A stretch of 6,613 nucleotides of DNA from JBEKZD01 sp050013395. GTDB taxonomy: Bacteria > Verrucomicrobiota > Verrucomicrobiia > Palsa-1439. The DNA is taken from NCBI GenBank assembly GCA_050013395.1, contig JBEKFI010000149.1, forward strand, positions 1 through 6,613, read 5' to 3'. Positions 1 to 4,579 of the stretch are shown in pieces. The notes under the pieces were generated by a model that ran no database searches, was not told the DNA's origin, and saw nothing but the letters and a program-made list of their open reading frames with translations. Numbering within the stretch: position 1 is the first letter of the stretch; the number at the start of each line of letters is the position of its first letter. The translations under genes and the position numbers were made by a program.

Positions 1-1288
1 CGTACACCGTGGAGATGGCCACCACGAAGATGGCGATCGACCAGTTGGCGATGTTCTGCCAGCGCGTGTTGGTGTGCTCGCCCATCACCTGCTTGTCGTT
101 GAGAATCAGGATCAAGAAAAATAGCGCCGCCGGCAGCAACGTGACCGCGACCACTGGCACGAAGATCGTGATGACGTCCTGCACTTTCGTGGCGGCGATC
201 AGCGACACCACGCCGGCCGACAACTACATGACGACGTACGCCACGTAAAACCACGGCGCTTCGCGCACGCTCTTGTTCAGCGAATGCGCCCAGCCAAAGA
301 CTTCACCCAGCGCCCAACTGGTAGCCAGCGAAATGCACAGCGCGCCCAGCAATCCTGCATCAAACAGCCCGATGGCAAACAGCCCGCGCGCCCAATAACC
401 CCACTGATGCTGCGGCATCACATGCGGCATCTGGGCCGCCGTCTCCGCCGCCGACTCGACGGTGATCTGCCCGCCCGGATGATAGTAGAACACGCCAGCC
501 GTGGCGACGATAATGAACACTGCCACCACGCACGTCAGGAACGATCCTGCAAGCGTGTCCAGCTTGCCCATCTTGACATCGCGGACGTCCATCCCCTTGT
601 CCACCACGGCCGATTGCTGGAAGAAAATCTGCCACGGCGTAATCGTCGTGCCGATATTGGCCATGATCAGCGTGATCAAGTCCACCGTCAGGCCACCGGG
701 AAAGTGCGGCGCGAAAAATCCGCGACCGACGGCGGTCCAACCCTCGTTCACGTTGCCGGTCTTCATCGCCCAAATCGCTGCGGGAATATAAACGAGATTG
801 AACAGGCAAAAGAACAGCGTAATCTTCTCAAACGTCCAGTACTTGCCGGTGACGACGATCCCAAACAACAACGCCGTCACGCCGAGGAACGTGACCGACG
901 TCGGGATGTTGAACAACTTCATGGCTTGGGTCATGCCGATATACTCGGTCACCAGCGTCAGCCAGTTGATCAGCGCCAGATCGAAGATGCTGAACCAGCC
1001 CCAGAACGGACCGAACCCGTCGAAGATCGCCTCTGCATGGCCGCGCTTCGTGACCGCACCAAGCCGCACCGTCATCTCCTGCACGTAATACGCCATCGGG
1101 ACCAGGATGATGAACGCCCAGAGCAGGTTGAAGCCGGTTTTCGCGCCCGTCTGGGCATAGGTGGAGATGCCGCCCGCGTCGTTGTCCGCCACCATCGTGA
1201 TGATGCCCGGCCCGAGTACCGCCAGGAAAATCAACAGCCGGCGGCGCGCGCGTCCCAGTTTATGAATGCTCTTGCTGATCCAGTACAT
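1..1288 (-). pseudogene. Nramp-related divalent metal transporter, interrupted by an in-frame TAG and cut by the window edge
   Basis: This is an Nramp/SLC11-family membrane protein that would carry divalent metal ions across the inner membrane. The first 354 codons are intact and very hydrophobic, with about nine membrane segments. TM1 carries GPG followed by DAGG (residues 37-40) where classic Nramps have DPGN. TM6 carries N-I-G-T-T-I-TPWQ (211-220) where they have MPHN. The frame hits TAG at 224-226, but the same frame stays open for 74 more codons to the window edge. Those codons encode further membrane segments and the family-like LNDKQVMGE stretch, so the gene is one protein broken by one codon. 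A single base change, a sequencing or assembly error, or early decay would all explain it. The start at 1288 gives a short basic N-terminus (KLGRARRR) before TM1, and there is no clear Shine-Dalgarno. The Asp of the metal site is kept, but the Met and Asn are lost, so the substrate is uncertain. Related Nramps lacking that Met (the NRMT group) carry Mg2+ or Mn2+. Confidence 0.85.
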
Positions 1289-1302
1289 CTCGAGTCGCAG
1301 CT

Positions 1303-1330
1303 TTTATACTCATTCTCGAAAGCGACGCAA
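1303..1330 (-). promoter_or_regulatory. Possible sigma70 promoter of the Nramp-like gene
   Basis: On the minus strand TTGCGT (1325-1330) and TATAAA (1303-1308) are separated by 16 bp and lie 15 bp upstream of the ATG at 1288. The -10 is close to consensus and the -35 is weak. This was found by eye only. Confidence 0.3.
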
Positions 1331-1378
1331 CCAGAACTTTCGTTCCGACGCAAAAAAGAATACCGCGCACGACCTCAC

Positions 1379-1405
1379 CACGAAGCGCACGAAGATCACA
1401 AAGCT
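1379..1405. repeat. 9-bp tandem repeat, three units
   Basis: Three adjacent units read CACGAAGCG, CACGAAGAT and CACAAAGCT, with consensus CACGAAGNT. I recall this CACGAAG-type intergenic repeat as common in verrucomicrobial genomes. Its function is unknown. It lies just before the hairpin cluster that starts at 1411. Confidence 0.6.
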
Positions 1406-1410
1406 GGCAG

Positions 1411-1541
1411 GGACGGCTCTCCCCCGTCTCGCCGTAGCTTCGGCGGAGGCGGAGAGCCGTCCGATCCTTCTCGTGGGAGCGGCGTCCCCGCCGCGACCGG
1501 GCTCCGTCGTGCGCGGGTCTCCCGCCTGCGCGGACGGAGCC
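1411..1541. repeat. Cluster of three GC-rich inverted repeats
   Basis: Three palindromes follow each other. A perfect 12-bp repeat pairs GGACGGCTCTCC (1411-1422) with GGAGAGCCGTCC (1451-1462), with a GCCGTAGCTTCGGC palindrome in its loop. A 6-bp stem GCGGCG/CGCCGC with loop TCCC spans 1479-1494. A perfect 9-bp repeat pairs GGCTCCGTC (1500-1508) with GACGGAGCC (1533-1541), with a nested GCGGG/CCCGC stem (1513-1525). None is followed by a clear T-tract, so these are not textbook intrinsic terminators, though they could block or protect transcripts arriving from the coiled-coil gene. They look like a dispersed REP-like intergenic repeat. Confidence 0.65.
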
Positions 1542-1630
1542 GCTCTCGCATCGGCGCAGCCTCGGTCGGCGCGACGAAGGCCAGACCTCGCCGAACGCCG
1601 CGCCGAAGAAGAGGTTCATGATACCGTTGT

Positions 1631-1665
1631 GGTTTGATCTGGTTTGATTCGGTCTGATTCGGTCG
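1631..1665. repeat. 10-bp tandem repeat array, left copy
   Basis: The units GGTTTGATCT, GGTTTGATTC and GGTCTGATTC are followed by GGTCG, in strict 10-bp register. The same unit and the same GGTCGG ending occur in the array at 1808-1853. A 10-bp period is close to one helical turn, so each unit presents the same DNA face. Confidence 0.75.
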
Positions 1666-1757
1666 GAGTGGCCGCCCACCGGATTTGGGTTCGTTTCGCA
1701 AAAACAGCCTTTGGCGTGATGCAACATCAATGCGACATCTCCATGCTGATCGGTGGC

Positions 1758-1796
1758 GGAACGACTTCTCCGCTGCGCCGCCGTTGCAGTCGTTCC
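1758..1796. repeat. Inverted repeat between the two 10-bp arrays
   Basis: GGAACGACT (1758-1766) and AGTCGTTCC (1788-1796) are perfect 9-bp complements separated by 21 bp. It sits inside the 142 bp between the two arrays and could fold as a hairpin in a transcript running on from the coiled-coil gene. No T-tract follows on either strand. Confidence 0.55.
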
Positions 1797-1807
1797 AACT
1801 CATCCAC

Positions 1808-1853
1808 GGTTTCATTTGGTTTAATTTACCTTGATTTGGCTTGATCCGGTCGG
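1808..1853. repeat. 10-bp tandem repeat array, right copy, overlapping the 3' end of the coiled-coil gene
   Basis: The units GGTTTCATTT, GGTTTAATTT, ACCTTGATTT and GGCTTGATCC are followed by GGTCGG. The consensus with the left array is GGTTTGATTY. The stop codon of the minus-strand gene (1821-1823) and its last codons (S-Q-I-K-V-N) lie inside this array, so the protein's C-terminus is made of repeat sequence. Confidence 0.7.
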
Positions 1854-2576
1854 TGCGCCCGGCTGGGCGGCTTCCCCGGCTGCGGATGCCGTTGATGATT
1901 TCCGCTCACTGGGAAAGACGTAGGATAATGCCGCCGGATCCGTATTTTCGACAATGGCATGGCAGAGCATTTCGGCGGCGTCCAACAGACGGGGATCCTT
2001 ACGGGCGGCGTCTCTGAATATATTCACAAACGCATCGATTGTCCGTTCCTTTTCGATTACCAGGCGCTCCCGGTCAAGATCGAGCCGTTCCCGGTCGAGT
2101 TCGAGCAATTCGCGGTCGAGCTTGAGGCGCTCGCCGCTGTGATCGCCCTTGCGAAACGCCACGATGTCGGCAGCCGCTTCGTGCAACAGCTTCCATTTGG
2201 CTGCATCGTCCAGGTCGGCGACAGCCAACCGCCGAACCACGACCATGAGGCGGGCGGCCAACCAGACCGCCATCCGGTCGGTGAGCGGCGGGCCGGTCGC
2301 GTGGTTGAGTTCGTCGGCCTCGTCGGCCAACAGCGGGACCAATTCTTTGGCTTCCTGCTGGTCCAGCCACTCCCGGTAGCCGCCTTTTTTCCATTCCGTC
2401 AGGTTGGGTTCGTTAATCGACCGGCCGCCGAACTCGGCCTTCAACACGGTCTGCACCGGCGGCAACGAATTGAGCCACCTGACCAACTTCCTGCCTTTCT
2501 CGCCGTCGTCGAGGCGGCGGTTGAGTTGCTCGCGGACTTCGCGCGGCAGACGAGCGATTTTGCCGTTACGGGTCAT
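1821..2576 (-). CDS. Hypothetical coiled-coil protein (GKIARLPREVREQLNRRL family)
   Basis: This 251-residue soluble protein has no known function. The N-terminus (residues 1-70) reads GKIARLPREVREQLNRRL, then WLNSLPPVQTVL, FGGRSINEPNLTEWKKGGY and REWLDQQE. I associate this arrangement with a hypothetical family recurrent in verrucomicrobial genomes. The opening resembles the small Mu gp27/DUF3486 phage proteins, which is only an impression. Residues 149-176 are four successive heptads of the form ERLxLDR. They are followed by a helical segment (180-208) and a low-complexity Ser/Ala/Gly tail that ends inside a 10-bp tandem array. There is no signal peptide or membrane segment. No good Shine-Dalgarno precedes the ATG at 2576, but the conserved GKIARLP start makes this start likely. 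It stands alone, with a decayed gene upstream and hairpins downstream. I infer nucleic-acid or phage-related packaging or regulatory roles only weakly. Confidence 0.8.
   Translation of the reverse strand: MTRNGKIARLPREVREQLNRRLDDGEKGRKLVRWLNSLPPVQTVLKAEFGGRSINEPNLTEWKKGGYREWLDQQEAKELVPLLADEADELNHATGPPLTDRMAVWLAARLMVVVRRLAVADLDDAAKWKLLHEAAADIVAFRKGDHSGERLKLDRELLELDRERLDLDRERLVIEKERTIDAFVNIFRDAARKDPRLLDAAEMLCHAIVENTDPAALSYVFPSERKSSTASAAGEAAQPGAPTGSSQIKVN
2049..2132 (-). repeat. In-frame 21-bp repeat encoding four ERLxLDR heptads
   Basis: Four 21-bp units encode ERLKLDR, ELLELDR, ERLDLDR and ERLVIEK. Hydrophobic residues recur at positions 3 and 5 of each heptad, and the remaining positions are Glu, Arg, Asp or Lys. 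This gives one hydrophobic stripe on a highly charged helix. The repeat is a likely site of unit gain and loss between strains. Confidence 0.75.
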
Positions 2577-2621
2577 GGATTCAGCAAGCTCTCAGCTTTC
2601 GGTTGTCAGCTATCAGCCTAC

Positions 2622-2656
2622 TGACTTCTGACTTCTGTCTCCTGTCTTCTGCCTCA
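2622..2656. repeat. 7-bp tandem repeat, about five units
   Basis: The units read TGACTTC, TGACTTC, TGTCTCC, TGTCTTC and TGCCTCA. They are preceded by several TCAGC words at 2581, 2592, 2606 and 2613. The block fills the gap between the coiled-coil gene start and the KTSC relic. The relic's TGA stop (2654-2656) is the last triplet of the last unit. Confidence 0.6.
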
Positions 2657-2810
2657 TTTATATTTCCCCCGGATGTACCGGTTGTAGTACGCGCCCTTTG
2701 ACGAGGCGTTTAACAAGCCCTTCAAAGACTGAATACGGGACGTGCGGATGGTCGTACACGCGCCCGCTGTGGAACTCGACGGTCAGCGTGCTGCCGTCGT
2801 AGCTGACGGC
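2654..2810 (-). pseudogene. KTSC-domain protein fragment with a one-base frameshift
   Basis: The minus strand encodes AVSYDGSTLTVEFHSGRVYD and then HPHVPYSVFEG (2810 to about 2718). One frame over it encodes LLNASSKGAYYNRYIRGKYK and TGA (2716-2654). Together these make an almost complete KTSC domain, a small domain of about 60 residues of unknown function that ends with the pattern of a small residue, G-x-Y-F/Y-N and I-R-x-x-Y. The frame changes in CTTG at 2714-2717, where one base too many is present. The usual N-terminal part with the SSN-type motif is missing because the sequence runs straight into the restriction-modification relic at about 2808-2820. It cannot be translated as one protein. 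Identification as KTSC is secure from the pattern. Its function is unknown for the whole family. Confidence 0.8.
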
Positions 2811-3064
2811 CCTTTGCCGCGCTCGATCTCGGCGAGATTCGTGTCGATGTCTTTGGTCTCGACGTGGCCGAGCGGGACTTTCTTGCGGGTGATGTTGAAA
2901 TCAGGTGCGCCGCACAGAATTCGTGTCGGCTCGTTCGTGGCGATGATCCCCTTATCAACCGCTTCGAGTAAAGTTTTCAGCGCGGGCCGATGAGTGTGCT
3001 CAGTAGCATCGCCGTGAGCGAGATTCTGTTTGATCGCAGCGAGATAATCGGCAAAAGCCGTCAT
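2783..3064 (-). pseudogene. N-terminal nuclease fragment of a type IIG/ISP-like restriction-modification enzyme
   Basis: The 93 codons begin MTAFADYLAAIKQNL and continue with GDATEHTHRPALKTLLEAV, then GAPDFNITRKKVPLGHVETK. In my recollection this is the N-terminus of large combined DNA adenine methyltransferase/restriction enzymes, which run to roughly a thousand residues. P54-D55 and E69-T-K71 form the PD-(D/E)xK nuclease signature, so the piece is the cleavage domain. Homology stops at about residue 85 (IERGKGP), where the sequence runs out of frame into a KTSC gene and meets TGA at 2783. The methyltransferase and target-recognition parts are absent from the window. A promoter-like sequence directly precedes the ATG, so a short peptide could still be made, but a working enzyme could not. 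Confidence 0.8.
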
Positions 3065-3072
3065 GCCCGCGC

Positions 3073-3101
3073 AGTGTAGCGAAACGAGGCCCTTTCTTCA
3101 A
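3073..3101 (-). promoter_or_regulatory. Sigma70-like promoter upstream of the restriction-modification relic
   Basis: On the minus strand TTGAAG (3096-3101) is separated by 17 bp from TACACT (3073-3078). Only 8 bp then separate the -10 from the ATG at 3064, so transcription would begin at or next to the start codon, giving a leaderless message. No Shine-Dalgarno is possible in that space. Confidence 0.45.
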
Positions 3102-3154
3102 TCCCCGAAAAGGATTCGAGGCAAGCCTTCGTTTCAATCAGGCGGAACGCGAAT

Positions 3155-3276
3155 GGGGTCACGTCTCATTATTCTTCAATTGAGCTTTCGCCTGTTCAAG
3201 GAATCGGCGGGTTTCTTGTCGCCCGCTGCCTGCCGGGCCAGCAATTCCAAAATGATGAATGGTGAGATGTGACCCC
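3155..3276. mobile_element. MITE-like 122-bp element with GGGGTCAC termini
   Basis: The left end GGGGTCACGTCTCATTATTC (3155-3174) and the right end, read on the other strand as GGGGTCACATCTCACCATTC (3276-3257), match at 17 of 20 positions. The outermost GGGGTCA heptamer is shared with the elements at 4310 and 5801. The 80-bp interior encodes nothing recognisable. There is no obvious target duplication. GGGGTCA ends are what I recall from repeats mobilised by REP-associated (Y1/IS200-type) tyrosine transposases. No transposase is present here. Confidence 0.55.
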
Positions 3277-3280
3277 CTCC

Positions 3281-3314
3281 CCCTGCTCACAATAGAACCC
3301 TGCTCACAATTAGA
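3281..3314. repeat. 17-bp direct repeat, two units
   Basis: CCCTGCTCACAAT occurs at 3281-3293 and 3298-3310, each followed by a similar A/T-rich stretch ending in AGA. It directly abuts the right side of the 3155-3276 element and may be a by-product of its insertion or of replication slippage. Confidence 0.6.
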
Positions 3315-3424
3315 CGCGACCCCAATTGCAATTCACTCGATCGAGAAGGCATAGCGCATGAGTGTCAGGCGAGCGGGCGCAACCGGGCAAGCTTTTCGTG
3401 GCGTGGGTCTTTCAATCTGTAAGT

Positions 3425-4036
3425 TTACTTGGCTGGGATGGTCGTGTGCCGTTTGAGGACATAGACGTGATTCGTGGGGAACGCGTTGGTGTTCTTCGCG
3501 TACTTCGTCAGGAACTTCTCCCAGTCGGCGGACTTGGCGGTGAACAACGGCCAATCTTTCTCCTCCGCTCGCGTCAGATGCGACAGCGAAACCTCTGCCG
3601 TGGCGAGGCGATTGGTAAGCCAGTCCAGATCGAGCGGCTTGAACGTAAGCACGGACCTGTTGGTCTCAACCTTGGTGACCGTGTGGACGGCGAACGTGTG
3701 CCACACCCAGTACGAAGGCACTTTGGTACCGTTAGGATCGTTAGGATCGATGTTGCCGGCGATTGAATCGCAGAACAACTGTTCGCCCAGTTTGAAGAAG
3801 GTCACGCGAATCTTGCTGGGCTTCGAGTCATTATCATAGGCCACGATTTCGTTGTGCGAGATCCGCCAAGGAGGAAGGTTCGTAGCGTCCACCTTGTCGC
3901 CCCATGCCGTGACCGCGTCCCACTCGCCATTGAGTTGGGGAAGCGCCACTTTCGACTTGTCAGTGTAGAACGGGTGGAAAGATTGCACGATGCAACCGGC
4001 CAAAACGATGAGAAGAATTGGAAAAAATCGCTTCAT
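3425..4036 (-). CDS. Lipoprotein of unknown function
   Basis: This 203-residue exported lipoprotein starts with a short type II signal peptide (residues 1-14, MKRFFPILLIVLAG). The lipobox is LAGC, with the lipidated cysteine at 15. The residue after Cys is Ile rather than Asp, so sorting to the outer membrane is expected if Lol-type rules hold. The mature start C-I-V-Q-S-F-H-P-F-Y-T, followed by a LNGEWDAV segment (35-42), resembles a group of small bacterial lipoproteins with C-x-x-Q-S-x-x-P-F/L-Y-T and L-x-G-x-W motifs. The remainder alternates beta-type segments with aromatic residues (Y109-W-V-W-H), which suggests a small beta-barrel or sandwich fold. There are no catalytic motifs. Cys89 is the only other cysteine. 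The start is secure, being preceded by a perfect Shine-Dalgarno at 4046-4053 with a 9-nt spacing. It appears monocistronic. Confidence 0.85.
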   Translation of the reverse strand: MKRFFPILLIVLAGCIVQSFHPFYTDKSKVALPQLNGEWDAVTAWGDKVDATNLPPWRISHNEIVAYDNDSKPSKIRVTFFKLGEQLFCDSIAGNIDPNDPNGTKVPSYWVWHTFAVHTVTKVETNRSVLTFKPLDLDWLTNRLATAEVSLSHLTRAEEKDWPLFTAKSADWEKFLTKYAKNTNAFPTNHVYVLKRHTTIPAK

Positions 4037-4042
4037 AATTGT

Positions 4043-4063
4043 CTAACCTCCTTGTTCGGTTAG
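4043..4063 (-). promoter_or_regulatory. Strong ribosome binding site of the lipoprotein gene within a small hairpin
   Basis: The minus-strand leader contains AAGGAGGT (4046-4053), fully complementary to the 3' end of 16S rRNA and 9 nt from the ATG. The 6-bp inverted repeat CTAACC/GGTTAG (4058-4063 with 4043-4048, loop 9 nt) overlaps the GGT end of that site, so pairing could partly mask it. The repeat is seen directly. A regulatory role is inferred. Confidence 0.6.
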
Positions 4064-4309
4064 TCTTAGCTTAGGCAGCCTGCGCTGTCACCGCAACACA
4101 AAAAGGACGGCGTTCTTGATGCCCTCCCACTCACGGCAACTGTCTCACGTGACCGACATTTCCCATATGACTTACGCCCCGCGACCGTCGCGGACCATTC
4201 ACTCGGACGAGCACTCATAAAATCACCGTTGACAATGCTGTCAAGCCGATTCTGAGCCTTTGCCTTCGCTCCAAGATCGGATTCCTTACTCCGGAGAGAA
4301 TTCTGGGCA
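4064..4309. other. Intergenic stretch with nothing recognised
   Basis: Between the lipoprotein leader and element copy 1 I find no gene, strong promoter or repeat. A minus-strand frame (4066-4347) is open but begins inside the element, lacks a ribosome site, and has a tail of unrelated composition, so I do not accept it. Confidence 0.5.
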
Positions 4310-4370
4310 GGGGTCAGTTCGATTTTCATAATGCCGCGCAGGTTCAACTAACAACAATCGAACTGACCCC
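4310..4370. mobile_element. 61-bp MITE-like element, copy 1
   Basis: The ends GGGGTCAGTTCGATT (4310-4324) and AATCGAACTGACCCC (4356-4370) are a perfect 15-bp inverted repeat around a 31-bp centre. The whole unit is repeated at 5801-5862 with two substitutions and one inserted base. Both copies are flanked by GCA on the left and TT on the right, and no longer target duplication is visible. It encodes no transposase, so it must have been moved by one elsewhere, plausibly of the REP-associated tyrosine type (inference). It begins 3 bp after the stop codon of the relic at 4374-4451 and could act as a transcript-end hairpin. Confidence 0.75.
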
Positions 4371-4373
4371 TTG

Positions 4374-4451
4374 TCATGCTATCAAATCGTCTTCCGTCCG
4401 CGCCAGCACAACCCGAAACCCTTCGCGCATTGCAGTCCTGCGAGGAGCCTG
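4374..4451 (-). pseudogene. C-terminal relic resembling a formylglycine-generating-enzyme (SUMF1-like) domain
   Basis: The minus strand encodes QAPRRTAMREGFRVVLAR, then TEDDLIA and TGA (4374-4376). The GFRVVLAR string is typical of the extreme C-terminus of SUMF1/formylglycine-generating-enzyme-like proteins. Upstream the frame meets TAG at 4452-4454 and another stop before 4500, and no other frame gives the expected R-G-G-S-W core. Only the tip survives, if it is one. The identification rests on about ten residues. Confidence 0.35.
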
Positions 4452-4579
4452 CTATCCTGTTTCGGTGGGATACCGCGATAAACGATGGCTTCAGAACCTG
4501 TTGTTGGCGGTCTCCGATAGTTCACCATCCTTTTGAACGTCCGCTTGCAACTCGGGGATCCAGCCAATCGCAGACAGGC

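Larger units (their letters stand above)
1289..1820. other. Gene-free, repeat-rich intergenic region
   Basis: I see no credible gene in these 532 bp. Several frames are open on both strands, but their translations are low-complexity, rich in Arg, Gly and Pro, and change character at each repeat boundary. The region holds, from left to right, a three-unit 9-bp repeat, a cluster of GC-rich hairpins, a 10-bp tandem array, an inverted repeat, and the start of a second 10-bp array. It separates the 3' end of the coiled-coil gene from the Nramp-like gene. Confidence 0.7.
3065..3424. other. Gene-free region with promoter, inverted-repeat element and direct repeat
   Basis: I find no credible gene in these 360 bp. 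A short plus-strand frame at 3063-3272 runs through the inverted-repeat element and ends within its right terminus, which argues against it. The region holds the promoter at 3073-3101, the element at 3155-3276 and a 17-bp direct repeat at 3281-3314. The last 110 bp before the lipoprotein stop show nothing I can identify. Confidence 0.6.

Noticed and set aside
284..1621. Long plus-strand open frame of 445 codons opposite the Nramp-like gene
   Set aside because: The translation is a Arg/His/Gln-rich shadow of the membrane-protein gene and continues into intergenic repeats. It has no domain and no ribosome site. The minus strand encodes clear Nramp motifs.
1260..1815. Two overlapping minus-strand open frames upstream of the Nramp-like gene
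   Set aside because: They run across hairpins and the 10-bp array, change composition at repeat borders, and are rich in Arg, Pro and Ser. They are explained by GC-rich repeats lacking stops.
1959..2624. Plus-strand open frame of 221 codons opposite the coiled-coil gene
   Set aside because: It is an antisense shadow. The minus-strand frame carries the recognisable GKIARLPREVREQLNRRL start and heptads.
2581..2656. CRISPR-like array from repeated TCAGC and TGACTTC words
   Set aside because: The units are 7 bp and contiguous with no spacers. This is a simple tandem repeat.
3063..3272. Plus-strand 69-codon frame
   Set aside because: It is contained in a promoter and an inverted-repeat element, and its last codons and stop are the element's right terminus.
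4066..4347. Minus-strand 93-codon frame starting inside element copy 1
   Set aside because: It has no ribosome site, no family resemblance and a biased tail. The start lies in a mobile repeat whose second copy does not lead into a similar frame.
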